Shown piece after piece: positions 21,901-33,550 of a stretch of DNA of 64,000 nt. Position numbers and translations under genes: made by a program. The DNA is taken from positions 17,510,638 through 17,574,637 of the forward strand of contig NC_092697.1 of the NCBI RefSeq assembly GCF_964275005.1, in the 5' to 3' direction. A model generated the notes under the pieces. It did no database searches, was not told the origin of the DNA, and was given only the letters and a program-made list of their open reading frames with translations. How positions within the stretch are numbered: position 1 is the first letter of the stretch; each line of letters opens with the position of its first letter. The stretch is from Diadema setosum. Taxonomy: Eukaryota > Echinodermata > Echinoidea > Diadematoida > Diadematidae.

Positions 21901-23590
21901 GACGGAGCAAAACAAGCTCTTGGTTAAATGGAAAGGGCCATATGAGGTGGTCGGTGCCAAGTATGACTATGACTACGTAGTGGATGTAGATGGCGTGAAA
22001 AAGACATTCCACATAAACATGCTCAAGCGATACTTCAGCAGGGTAGCAGAGGAAGAAACTGCTGGAAGTTGTTTCGAGGTGTGCCATGATGGTGGTGTAG
22101 ATGAGTTGTGGAGTGACGAAGGCATGGAAAACAACGATGATGTGTTCACTGAGATACCAGAAATGCCTTGTCCGATTCAGAGAGAGTTCGTTGAGGATGT
22201 ACAGCTGGATGTTTCCCTAGACGAGGTGAAACAAGAGCAGATCAGACGATTACTGTGCGAGTATCAGGATGTGTTCACAGATGTACCAAAGAAGTCAAGT
22301 ATTGCAGAGTGCAAGATACACTTGACCACAGACGAACCGGTGCGGTCACCACCATACCGCGTACCCCAAGCGTTGCAAGGTGAAATCCAGAAGGAGGTTG
22401 AGATGATGGTGAAATTGGGTGTTATTGAACCATCTGACTCTCCCTATGGTCATCCGATTGTGATGGTAAAGAAACCGGATGGAACCAACCGTTTCTGTAT
22501 CGATTTTCGGCGCCTTAATAAGGTTACGGTTTTCGATCCTGAGCCGATGCCGGTGCAGCAAGACTTGTTTGCGTCACTTGCAAAGAGCAAGTATTTCAGT
22601 AAATTGGACTTATCAAAGGGATACTGGCAGCTCCCTTTGAGAGACTCAGACAAGGCCAAGACAGCATTTCTGACACCGATAGGACAATTCCAATTCAGAT
22701 ACATGCCATTTGGACTTGTCACAGCAGGGGCCCAATTCACGAAGATGATGAGAAAGCTGCTATTGGGTGTTCCCAATGTGATGACCTATATTGACGATGT
22801 GTTGGTGCACACAAACTCGTGGGAGGAACATGTGACCACACTCTCAGCCGTGTTGAGTAGACTGCGGGAGGCCAACTTGGCAGCTCGACCAACCAAGTGT
22901 GCGCTGGGATTTCAGTCCATAGAGTTCCTTGGCCATGAGGTGAGTGAGGGGATCCTACAGACGAGCGAACGTCTCACAAAGAAGATTGCCGAGGCCCCAA
23001 GACCGGTGACCAAGAAGCAGGTCAGATCCTTCCTAGGCCTTACCGGCTATTACCGGGATTTTATACCCAACTATGCCGATGTGGCATTGCCCCTCACAAA
23101 TCTCACGAAGAAGGGAAGTCCCGAGAAGGTGAAGTGGGGAGAAGGCGAAGAACAAGCATTCCTCGGAATGAAGAAGAGCTTGATCAAGCCACCCATTCTG
23201 CACCTACCCGATGAGACCAAGGTATTCAAGCTGAAGGTCGATGCCTCAGACACTGGCCTAGGTGCTGTTCTAATGCAAGAACGGAATGGCGAAGACTTCC
23301 CAGTGGCTTACGCAAGTCGGAAACTCCTTCCGAGGGAATGTCGTTATGCCACTATCGAGAAGGAGTGTCTTGCGATTGTTTGGGCCATTCGCAAGTTCGA
23401 GTTCTATCTGTGTGGCCGGTCTTTCGAAGTACACACAGATCACAAGCCGTTAACGTACATACAGGCGAAGAAAATGCACAACAAAAGAATCATGCGATGG
23501 TGCATGAGCCTACAGGAGCACAGGTTCAGGCTCGTCTCTGTAAAGGGCAAAGACAATGTGGCTGCAGATGCCATGAGCCGCCTAGTGTGA
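18911..23590 (+). CDS. Gag-Pol polyprotein, Gmr1-like, copy 2
   Basis: A 1559-codon frame starting from the ATG at 18911, almost identical to copy 1 over its whole length; the two predicted proteins differ at a single residue. Domain order is the same: gag with SCAN-like capsid and zinc knuckle, protease, integrase, reverse transcriptase, RNase H. The near identity of two copies 7.36 kb apart points to recent duplication of one element rather than two old insertions. It looks whole. Confidence 0.95.
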   Translation: MATPEQIRDFATLGRELGYSGGELNSFVNARCDEAAEKMRAEERAKVREHEMKMAEMRSTNSSSSTHVDLSGLHLKIGKFDENRDRFDAYINKFELFADSQKIPTEFKALYLISNLSGKALEVVNRMEPADRDDYARVKQELMVHFQLTEEGYRRKFRTARPEKGERPHHFATRLRGYLVQWIELSGIDEEYDKLFDLVLREQFLNNCSKEVVAFLKERDCDSMEVVSKNADVYVNAHGVHTFGQQSKTSDQNQKWGGSKPSQGGVKNTPGSPKPPQRPFEVRGRNQPSQGKKTQYGAGRGDGPRGCYQCGSPTHLKRDCPMVRVKSAQAMVGTEVLTEGSEMTRSNMDASTPSAGSPGNSIGSLRSNDGGGKQPQATGQSAACMPVGNHVPVDGYQKVEKLGMAYGQVSAMMNRMPVVSGRLYPGEVPISVLRDTGCSTCVVKSRLVERHQLTGKCQTVRLIDGTVKQFPVAKVELDSPYFSGEIEALCMPDCLCEVIVGNVTGAREPNDPDLKWVPRGGKALSDDADQEDDGGRYVIGDGEQTVDTKVDGVDKEEVDNLSEVKEDDPQVMAVETRSQKEDQVLGETECSVRNDDSGVPAVMAVETRAQKARSTKPKKGLVVVDSVKVADPPEFRQKQKDDPTLRASWDKVGVTDNSRYLFRVDQGCLLRQERDPQNPTEGIGPKLVVVPKEYRADIMHLAHESLFGGHLGINNTLSKVKTQFFWPGMYEDIANFCRSCDVCQKTISKGKVPKVELGRLPTIEVPFQRIAIDLMGPFTPSERGHTYILTIVDYATRYTEAIPLKSITTVDVAEALVTVYSRVGIPQEVMSDLGPQFVSDLMKEVCRLLSIKQLTSSRYHPMCNGLVERYNAVVKSSLKRLCTEEPRQWDRYLPALLFALREAPSSSLGFSPFELLYGRHVRGPMEVLRELLTNDAVEPERKSEYEYVIELRKRLVESWQMAQENLKQSAKRYKTYYDRGAKKRKLKIGDKVLVLLPTEQNKLLVKWKGPYEVVGAKYDYDYVVDVDGVKKTFHINMLKRYFSRVAEEETAGSCFEVCHDGGVDELWSDEGMENNDDVFTEIPEMPCPIQREFVEDVQLDVSLDEVKQEQIRRLLCEYQDVFTDVPKKSSIAECKIHLTTDEPVRSPPYRVPQALQGEIQKEVEMMVKLGVIEPSDSPYGHPIVMVKKPDGTNRFCIDFRRLNKVTVFDPEPMPVQQDLFASLAKSKYFSKLDLSKGYWQLPLRDSDKAKTAFLTPIGQFQFRYMPFGLVTAGAQFTKMMRKLLLGVPNVMTYIDDVLVHTNSWEEHVTTLSAVLSRLREANLAARPTKCALGFQSIEFLGHEVSEGILQTSERLTKKIAEAPRPVTKKQVRSFLGLTGYYRDFIPNYADVALPLTNLTKKGSPEKVKWGEGEEQAFLGMKKSLIKPPILHLPDETKVFKLKVDASDTGLGAVLMQERNGEDFPVAYASRKLLPRECRYATIEKECLAIVWAIRKFEFYLCGRSFEVHTDHKPLTYIQAKKMHNKRIMRWCMSLQEHRFRLVSVKGKDNVAADAMSRLV

Positions 23591-24985
23591 ACCTACAACA
23601 CAGAGTAGACGGTCAAATTCAAATGGAACATAGTAAAGCCAAGATAACCAATTCTGACAAAACATTTTTTTTTTTATACAGTGTTTATTGCATATATCTG
23701 ACGTCAGTACAGTATTATAAGATTTTTCTTCATGTTACAAAGATGCATTATCATGGAAGTCTACTTTAAATGTACAGGCAACATGGTTGGCTGTAGACAG
23801 GTGTTAATATGGACATATACATGAAAAAAAAATCAATAAGTTCAGTAACTCCTTTGTACATGTTTTGTTTGCTAAGAACAAAATGCGCAAAGCAAAGAAT
23901 ATGATACTTGTTTTTATTTCTGTTATTTCTTTCAGCATTGCGACAAGACTACACCCGCACTACATCAACGTCGCTATTGATTAGGTGTAGGGCAATCGCG
24001 TTGTAGTGTATAATTATGTACATGTACAGATTGTAGTTTGAGTTGTTATCGCATATGTAATGTTTAATTACATAGCTTGGGTTATTATCCAACTATTACT
24101 GGATACTGCTATACAGGATCATATAGGTGATAATTCAGAGTTGAGGAGTGAGATAGGTTTCATGTCTCTTTTTAGACACCAGATCTTCAGACAGTCGAGA
24201 GGTTGCAAGGTTAGCATTGATACTCTGTAATTCTATGGGGCATCATTGACACACATACATGTATTATCCAAATCTCAAACTTATGTATGCATAGTCACGC
24301 AAAGCATGATGTGCAGTGTGAAAAAAAAATTCATGCTGTTCGTAGAATTGTTTTATGATTATTATGTAAGTTTAATAAGTCTGTTTGAACTTGGAATGTG
24401 TCACTTTTTTATTACAAAAACAAAAAAAGGGAAATTGGTTTTGTTTGTTTTGGAAAGTTTTATTGTAGTTTTAATAATTTTGGCATTAACCAAAGAGAAG
24501 TTGTGATATTTGAGAGTTTCTGGTGGTTTATTAAACATCTACACAAGTGCATATTATGTGACTGATTCGAAACGATAGGCACAGTGATGATCAGTGTATG
24601 TTGCAAGTGTTTATCAATTACATCAGTTTTAGGTGAAACCGATTAGAATTATGTGCTACACATGCGAAGTACATAGCACATTTTATGCAAGCTTATTGTT
24701 TGCTTAGTAGTAGTGAAATGATTGTTTGTCATTTGGTAATGTTTCAGAAAGGAATTAGAACTGGTATGTACAAGGTGTAATTGCTTGATGCACCGGGTTG
24801 TATATAATTGTAGGATATATGATTGTTTTTTTTTTTGTTATAGTTTAACAAAGGTGATTTTCAGTTGCTAGGTTTTTCTTTGTATAGAACATAACTGTTA
24901 TACTGTATATGCCAGTGTTTTACAAGGAAAATACATTTTTTTGTTGTTGTTGATATAATTAAGATTTCCCCTTGAATTATATCTT
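23591..24985 (+). other. Non-coding 3' internal region of Gmr1-like copy 2
   Basis: Copy of 16234-17630. The only frame of any length (24246-24506) has no recognisable domain and depends on homopolymer length, so it is not called. Confidence 0.7.
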
Positions 24986-24999
24986 AAGGTGGGGGATAT

Positions 25000-25952
25000 T
25001 GTCAGGATGAAACATGTATTTCCTTAGGTTTCCAAGCATGTATTGACAGATCACGATAGTTGTTGTTTTTTTATTACAGAGAACAGTGTAAGCTTAGATC
25101 AATGGAAGTATGATAGCCAAGATATGGTGGGTTTGAAAATTTGCGTAGTTGTTTGTTTATCGTATGCAAATCAGTAGACCATATGTAAACAGCTGACACG
25201 CGACCACATTCCGTGCGCCGTGGTCTGTACAGGACGTACTGTAGTGTCGTACATTCGGTATGGGAGGTTATGCATTGTATAGTCGAGAGATTGGTAAGGT
25301 AGACGTGCGGGGAATTAGATACAGCTGAGGAGAGAGGATAAGCAGGAAGCATGGACGACCACGATAGGCAAGTCAGCTCTCATCATGGACAATGACCGTG
25401 ACAATCGTGCTAACGGTTTACCAGTGGAGGTCGGTGAGCTCTCATCGAAGACAATGATCGTGACGCTCGTCGTGCTGTGCTGAGGGTTTAGCAGTGGAGG
25501 TCGACGATCTGGATCCGGCTGGGGAAGGACGGACGATGTCGAGACGTTTTGTGGGGACATCAGTACAACTGTGTATAAGGAGCGTCCCGGGGCTACGTGT
25601 ATTGGTATAGCCAATGCAGACGTCGACTACAGTATCTAAGTTGAGTGCTCACACTAACGATAATTTTTATGTGATTGCATAGACTTAATGCCAAGCTCCT
25701 TCACAAGGCATTACCCTGTTGTAGAATTTACACATGAGTAAATAAACAAAGTGGTGTCAAACGGTCAGTCAAACATTGATTTGTGTGCACGTGAATTCAA
25801 TCGTGTTTACATCATGGGCCTATTAAAGTTTTAGTGTGGCTGTGTAGCTATAACGGTAGTTATTATTGCCATTAGTAGATGAACTAGCAGGTCTAAAAAA
25901 AAAAAAATATATATAACCACAGAGTGACAAGGTGCAAGGTCACTATGTGACA
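25000..25952 (+). repeat. Third (outer 3') LTR
   Basis: 953 bp, preceded by the polypurine tract AAGGTGGGGGATAT and followed by the target duplication TTGGC at 25953-25957. After it, array words resume (TTGGCCCAACGGTTCATTC, GAAAAATGGTTGATATAAC) as far as about 26006. Confidence 0.92.
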
Positions 25953-26006
25953 TTGGCCCAACGGTTCATTCAAGTTTGAAAAATGGTTGATATAACAATG
26001 GTCAGA
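25953..26006. repeat. Short remnant of satellite zone 2 between the two LTR elements
   Basis: The 54 bases carry zone-2 words (TTGGCCCAACG, AAAAATGGTTGATATAAC) and continue the repeat unit cut at 10286. They show that both LTR elements sit in the same array. Confidence 0.75.
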
Positions 26007-26701
26007 TTTTTCGTCGACTTCGAAACTGCAGTGCTGACGAATCAGGCGATGGACTTCAACAATTATTTAAACAACGAACTTTGTGGTGACACGGCCTTTG
26101 CAAATGACGACTGATTGACGACCGACTTGGATGACGACGCAACGAGGACTACGACGACCATGACCTGAGGGACGTACGAGGAGGACCCATGACTGGTGTT
26201 GACGCGGATGCAGCTCCAGGGGAAATTCTTCAAAAATGGACGCTTTGCTGAATAATGACTGACACATTTCGACAACGATAGGACTACCAGACGGATTCAG
26301 GACCAGACACTTACAGTGTAAATACTAATAACATTTTCGAGGATAATTGACTCTTAACTTGGAGGACTGATAGTTTGATTGCTTATTGTGATTATTTTCT
26401 TGTTTTTGGAATACTATACTATGCAATCATTTTGGGAATTGGAGACTTGGTTGAACCCTTTCACATTGGGTAAGTGGAACTTTGATTGTTATTACTATCC
26501 CATTGTGAGAGATATTTGAGAGTATGTTGATTTTGATTAGTGCTTACTGAGTTTGCATTATTTTATTTTGACTGGTTATTTGTATTTAATCCTCATGTGT
26601 TTCCTTATGAATTTTTCATACTCATATTTGTTTGACTGTTTTTACTGATCTTTGACTTTCATATTTGATTAGATAGGCTTTGTGTTACTCAATATTACAC
26701 C

Positions 26702-27862
26702 ATGACCAATCACAGTACCAATACCACCATGACCACCAGTAGGACCCTCCGACAGACCGACTTTTTACCGACTAAATTTTCTGGCGGCCGACTAGATTAC
26801 AATGACTGTACTGCCCATATTTTGACCTTTGAAGACTATTTAGACGCCCATGACATTGACTCGGACAAAGCTGGCAACTTGACGACTATACTTAAGACTT
26901 TCAAGCGGACATTAGAGGGACAGGCCAGACTCTGGATAGACAAATTGACTTTCACTACTTATGACGACCTAAAGACGGCTTTCACTAGGCGATTTAGCCC
27001 CGCCAAATCGACTTTTGCTAGGGTTACTGACTTTAACACCATGACTATGACTGATGGAGAGAGTGTCAAAACTTTTCTCCAACGACTCAGACAGACTGCC
27101 TCCTACATAGACTATGGGGAGAAGCAAATAAAGTACCGTTTACTTGCTGCACTGACCCCCGACTGTCGCGCCGCCATTCTTATGGCATCGCCGACATCAA
27201 CGACCACCCCTGACGAGATAGCCGCGAAAGCGCAGCTTTTCATAGATCTTAGGACTGACACTACCCCGACAAAAGAGGTGACATTCGCAACCAAAGACGA
27301 TGTCGACCTCCTGAGTGAGGAAATTTCCTCCCTTAGATTTAAAACCGAACAGAAAGACTCCCGAGGACGAAGACGAAATCGACATTCCCAACACAATGAC
27401 TCTGACCGCAGTACCAGCCGCAGCGCTAGTAGGACTCGACATAGGGATGACCACAGCAGACATGAACGTAGTTTAAGTAGGGACCGACATAATTCTGACT
27501 ACAGACGTAGTTTAAGTAGAGACAGACGACATGATAGTAGAGACAGACATCCTGGACGGCGCTCTCCTTCTCGTGATCGTTATCGGTCACAAAGCCGGGG
27601 ACGCGACCAACGGTCTCGACCTCGATTCGCTGGCAAGTGTGACTATTGTCACATTCCTGGCCATTTTTGGAGGGATTGTCGGCATAGGTTGAGAGACATT
27701 GAACGCGACAGACGACCCCAATATTACGGACCACCCCCACCCCACAGACAACAATACAATGACTATAACCGACATCATCATCGACAACAACAACAACAAC
27801 AACAACATCATCTACAATACACAGGACAGTACTTCGACACACATCCCCAGGGTTTTCATTAA
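26702..27862 (+). pseudogene. Gag region of the broken gypsy-like element
   Basis: The N-terminal half matches retrotransposon gag (EGQARLWIDKL, TFTTYDDLKTAFTRRF, VKTFLQRLRQTASYID). The middle is a long Arg/Ser/Asp/His-rich tract at about residues 220-310, followed by the knuckle CDYCHIPGHFWRDC near 318-331. The C-terminus is Gln/His-rich, encoded by a CAA/CAG run near 27785-27810. The basic, SR-like tract before the knuckle probably binds RNA. It is the first part of the element and is followed by protease. It belongs to a broken element and is listed as a fossil part. Confidence 0.85.
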
Positions 27863-27979
27863 GCGAGGAAAATAGAAGCGCTCTCTATTCCACCTCCCAA
27901 AATGAACACCCCAGGCCTAGGGACGGACAAAATCTCAAATCGACATACTTAGGGACAGAGGACGTAGACCTGCAACTGA

Positions 27980-30900
27980 CTAGTAATAACTTTGTTAAGG
28001 GACGAATTGACAGTGGTAAGCACATTTTCATTCTTTTTGACAGTGGTGCTACCAAGACATTGATTTCTGACCGCTATGTTAAATCAACTCCACACCTTTC
28101 CAACCTAAAGAGGCAGAGCGTGACTCCTACTCGATTTAAACTAGGGAACGGGCAGTTCCTTGAAGCGCAAACCGCGATTAAATTCAGAGTCACAATTCAA
28201 GGTTACAAATTCTAAATTTCTGCTTTAGTCGTTGAAAGCCTTGTTGGTGTTGATTTGATATTAGGCAATAACACACTTTCGGACGTAGACGGGACTTTGA
28301 CTTTCAGGGACCATAGGTTCAAAATCAAACGGCGTAGGATACCATTTTCCCCTACATCAAAGGTGAAAATCGAACCATTTGGGTCCAGACTCATGACACT
28401 ACAGGGACATACACCTGCCCACTTACGTAACTCTGACGTCATACTGACTTCCAATGACTACCTCAGTATGCACTGCCCATCAACAATGGTGGTAAAACTA
28501 ACAAAAGGTGCGACTCAAATCATTGTGACTAATACTACTGACAGACCTCTACATTTCTCTAAGGGTAGGGCGATTCCCTTTCTCGACACTTCTAACCCCG
28601 TACGTGTGACTGAGCCCCTCCCAGTAGATAACATAACTATGACCTTGACTGACAACACACATGCACTTTACTCCACTCAGCTTGACACCGCAGACAGTAA
28701 CCTTGACAACTAGACTAGACAAGCAAACCTTGACAAATACCCCCACCTTGATCCCAATGACCCCATTGCTAACATGACTGAAGACCAAATCATTAGGGCC
28801 CATATTGACTTAAAGGATAGTGTGCTCTCTCCCTCTGAAAAGAATGAGTTGATACAGATCCTTAAAGACAACAGACCCGCAGTCTCCATCTATGGTGAGC
28901 TATCTAGTTGCCCAAACTTTGAAGTAGACATACACTTGACCAATGACGAACCATTTTTCATTCGACCATACTTTGCTACTGAACCTGACAAACGACAAAT
29001 CGAAAAAGAACTGACCAAACTCGTGAAACTTGGTATACTTGAGGTTGGACATCAGGCATACACCTCGCCTGCGTTACTCATTGCCAAGAAAGACAAGACT
29101 GAGAAACGAGTAGTGACCGACTTTCGTTACCTGAACTCTAGAATTAGACGTATCAACCATCCCTTTCCCCTACTGACTGAAACCCGTAAACGCATCGGAC
29201 ATGCTAAGACTAAAGTAATGAGTGTCATCGACCTCAAATCTGCCTTTCACTGCATTCCCTTCTCTAAACAAGCAGAACAGTATACCGGCATTGCCTCCTA
29301 TCATGGAGGAAAGCACTATTACTATAAACGACTTGCCCAAGGACTTAACATTTCACCCGGACTATTCCAAGCAAAAATCGACAACATTCTAGGCACCATT
29401 CCCAACTCCCGCAATTTCTGCATTGCTCACCATGATGACATAATCCTATTTAGCCCTGACAAGACATCCCACAAACTCCACCTGACCAAAGTATTACAGG
29501 CCCTCTCTGACAATGGACTTAAAATCTCTCCTAAGAAATGTAAACTCTTCACCAATGACGTAGACTACATGGGACATAGGATAACTATTAACTCGGACGG
29601 TGAGGCTTGTTTTCGACCACTGAACAATAGATGCGCCTCTATACACAACATGACTCGACCCAAGACACCCAGACAAGTTAGACGGTTAATTGGTGCTGTC
29701 AATTATGTTGCAGGATTCTTCCCCAAAATACAGTCTATTTTGAAGCCACTACACCAGCTTACCCGAAAGAGTAAGAAATTCAAATGGACTGACGAACATG
29801 AACGCGCCTTTAACAAAATCAAAGACCTCATGACCAAACCCCCTATACTACACATGCCTACGAATACCGGACGATTCACACTTTACAGTGACACATCACG
29901 GACTGCGACTGGATCTTCCTTGACTCAACAACGGACATGAAAGAGTTATAGGCTATTACTCTAAAGTTCTCCCTGACGCTTGCCACAGGTATAGTGTAAC
30001 AAAACTAGAATTGTTTGGCCTTTTGATAAACATAACTGCTTTCAAACACTTAATGCGTGGCTGTGAATTCAATGCATATGTTGATCACAGCTCAATTGTT
30101 CAGATATTAAAGTCCAAAGATGAACCATCCACCACCCGCCTTCAGAAAATAATCTTGAAATTATCAGAGTACTCCTTTAAGATTCCATACAAGAAGGGTA
30201 CCGAACTTGTCCTAGCAGATTTTCTGTCTCGCATACCAAGCGACAAACATGCCGAAATAGATCATAGTGCCCATTTCATTTAGTTTAGTTGATAATCATG
30301 ACCTAGATCATCTTAATCCTATACAACCTGCCGAGCGTCCAGTGACACGCGCCTTTGCTAAAAAGATGGGTATTTCTGTTCCCAATCTTTATCCTGACAG
30401 ACCCAAAACTAACAACCACAACAATACTGATACTGACACCGCCCCACCCCCTGAACCAATCATCACACCTGCACCCAATAACAATACCCCACATTCGCAT
30501 GAACCGGCCAATCAGAGATCAGCATTAGACACACCCCCTGACCTGCCCCCAACTACGACACACTTTGCCCCACATGACCATAACAGACCCAACACACAAA
30601 AACCAACACCTAAAGCTCCGAAGCAAACAGAACCTAGACTGGTGGACAAACAAAATGAGTCACCGTGTACAGAAACATACAGGGATGTGCCCCCAGACTT
30701 GTTTACAGCCCCTAACCCAAACAACATGACATGACAAAGTACTAGACTTGATAAAGAGAAAAATCATCCGTGACTACAACCTGCCCATTGACATACGAAG
30801 ACTTAAGACAGAACAAGAGACATCTCCATTTTTCAAACCGATCTATGACTTTCTAGCCCATGACATATTACCTATTGACAAAAAGGCAGCGAAAACAATT

Positions 30901-32590
30901 CAGCTGAAAGCTGAGCAATACATCCTATGTGATGGTGAATTATTCCGCCTTTTCTTTGACAAGACTGACGACTTTAAACTACAACTTGCTGTACCAGAAT
31001 CACTGACTGATGTTATCATTTCACAATACCATGACAACCTACTTAGCAACCACCAAAGAACAATGCGCACTTATGCGACGTAATTACTATATGCCACAGA
31101 TGTTTGACAGGGTACAAAACTATGTCAAAGCTTGCCTGAGATGCCTACAGTTCCGTGGCAAACCAGACAAGTTACGCCCATTTCACACTCGTGTACCTGA
31201 CTCCTATCGACCCTTTGACAGAATAAGCCTTGACTTTAAGACCATGCCTACCTCGGCAACTGGTTTTAGACATTTGATAGTCATTTGTGACGAGATAACC
31301 CGCTTTGTTATTTGTGCCCCACTTCGCACTCTCAATGCCGAAACAATTTGTGAGGCATTGATACAAAAGGTTATCTGCATTTTCGGACCCCCTTCCTGCC
31401 TTGTGACTGACGCAACAGCCGCTCTCACAGGCAAACTACTGACTACACTGTGTACCGCCCTGAACATTGATAGGAAAGTGATTAGTGTAGCAAACCACGG
31501 CAGCTTACAAGTTGAACGCCACATTCGAACACTCTCTGACTTCCTCAAGGTGAACTTGAACCAATTTGGAACAGATTGGGTTCGGTTTATTCCCACTACT
31601 TGCTATGCCTACAACTCATTCTCTTCCCCTCATCTAGGTGACCACTGCCCTTACCAACTTGTGTTTGGACGAGACCCCCCAACCATGACTAACTTGACCT
31701 TCAACCCAATGTCTGGTCTGACCCAGACTTATGATGAATATGTTTCCCATCTCAAACGGAAATTTGACCAGATCTCTCACACGATGCTTTCGCTCCAAAG
31801 GAGAACTCAAGACAAGCAGAATGTCGCCATTACAAATAAACTACGGCAAACTCCTATTTATTCAGTAGGCCAGCTAGTCTATTTGTACAAGCCAACTTCT
31901 TCCTCCCTCACTGCAAACTCGAGAAAGATTGCAGCTGCTTGGGTCGGACTTTTAGTTGTGCATGAAGTGCTCGATAGAACCCACTTCATTCTCTCCACTC
32001 TCAAAGGTGAAATTCTGCGAGATATCTTTAACTACAACAGGTTGAAACCCTGTCTCATGAAAGCATCGGATGAGAGGAAACCCATCACCCACCTCCAGCG
32101 ACTGAAAGAGGCACTTGGAAAAACAGTGACCCCTGGAGACGGTGAAACCTCTGACAAACCATCAGTAAATTTTATTGATGAGCATGACCACACCCCTCCT
32201 AAATGCACTGCTGATCACATCATGTGCTTTCAGACGACAGACCCAATCCAAACATCTGACAACGTGACATCCATCACCCCTAACAACGGAATAGCCGCCC
32301 CAACCCCCCTACGACAAACTGACCTTGAACGACAATTTGACCTTCTAACAACTGCGCCTTCTGACAATGACATGACCCTACACCGAGGACGATTTAAGAA
32401 CGGGCAATTACAAGTACTGACTTCATTCATTAGGACTCCGACTGACGGTAATAACCCCACAGAGGTTAGATTTTGGTGGAACATAGGACTGTATACAGAC
32501 ACAAGTAACTTGATAAGACAAATTCTGATTGATAGAATCATTCCTGTCACGGGAACACCAAAGAAATATATAAAACGATTATACACATAA
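27980..32590 (+). pseudogene. Pol region (PR, RT, RNase H, IN) of the broken gypsy-like element
   Basis: Protease lies near 28.03-28.25 kb (FDSGATKTLISDRYV). Reverse transcriptase spans about 28.9-29.7 kb, with VTDFRYLNSRI, SVIDLKSAFHCIPF, AQGLNISPGLFQ, HHDDIILFSP and YMGHRI. Its catalytic box is HHDD in place of the usual YIDD. RNase H covers about 29.8-30.3 kb (TLYSDTS, YVDHSSIVQILK, LADFLSRIP). A Pro/Thr/Asn-rich linker precedes integrase at about 31.0-32.1 kb, with CLRCLQF of the zinc finger, ISLDFKTM, LVTDATAAL and GSLQVERHI as the D,D,E core. A C-terminal extension follows. The whole region is a fossil with several interruptions. Confidence 0.85.
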
Positions 32591-33550
32591 TTTTCTTGAT
32601 AAGCTTTATAAGTCTAAAGCTGTATATGATATATTTCTTTGTCATTTCATGATTTGTTGTATTTGTTGCTGAAGTAATATACGTAACTTTCACATTACTA
32701 ATCTCATTGCCAAAATAATGAGAATATAAGCTTTGGAATCCTTTTTCAAGGCTGTGTAATTGAATGTTATATTATTGTATCAAATTAATTGTCTTGACAC
32801 TGATTGCAGAAATTTGAGTTTAAACTCATTTTTAATAAACAGACTTGAAAGTGTCTGTTCTTTCGCTTACTTCTATCGTTATCAATTTGGAGAAATTTAC
32901 TTTCTTATCGAGTGAGGTTTGAGAGTCATATTCTTCTGTGTACATCCTTCACTGAAGTGATAATTCCTAATAGGCCGCACAGATAGCTCTCATACCTCGA
33001 GCGCACTCGTTACCTCTCCGCTGATACTCAATTAGATGCTTGGAAATTAGCTTCTGCGAAGTTGACTCAAATTCTTGATTATGATTTGATATATTAATTT
33101 TCGCTGATATTTCCTGATTTGCTCTTTTAATCATGAATTCCTATTCATGCATATTTTGTGCTGGTTTAATTTTCCTTGTTTAATAATTGAGCATATTGAA
33201 GATATAAATTATAGTCATTGCTCAGTTGTTATTGTTATGGTTGAAGAAATTGACCATTTTAGGATAATTATGTTGAAGAATATTGCATTAGTTTTGGATA
33301 CTTTATTCACTGTATCTCATTGGAAATAGATCATCATTATGTCATTTAAATGTGTGAGAGTGAATGTGTCAAAGTGATAGTGGGACAGTAATGATTTGAG
33401 TTCCACTACCTACCATTCATTTGTTTTTATTTATAATATCTATCATTTTGTTTTCCAACATTCAGATTCTAGAAATTCCAGAAGCCTCTCTTTGTTCTGA
33501 TTTGTTTGTAATATTTTAACCCCCCAGCCTTGTTTCCTAACAAAAGGGGA
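32591..33550. other. Non-coding 3' internal region of the broken gypsy-like element
   Basis: AT-rich DNA between integrase and the 3' LTR. No envelope-like or other domain is seen. It ends in the purine run AACAAAAGGGGA. Confidence 0.6.

Larger units (their letters stand above)
10287..25952 (+). mobile_element. Gmr1-like Ty3/gypsy LTR retrotransposon, tandem pair sharing the middle LTR
   Basis: The order is LTR, internal region, LTR, internal region, LTR, with a unit of about 7.36 kb. The three LTRs (10287, 17645, 25000) start TGTCAGG and end GTGACA. The 5-bp target duplication TTGGC lies only at the outer ends (10282-10286 and 25953-25957), so the pair behaves as one insertion. Both internal regions carry an open gag-pol frame with the order gag, protease, integrase, reverse transcriptase, RNase H. 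That order marks the Gmr1-like group. LTRs differ by only a few bases in about 950, so the element is young. Both copies look whole. Confidence 0.93.
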
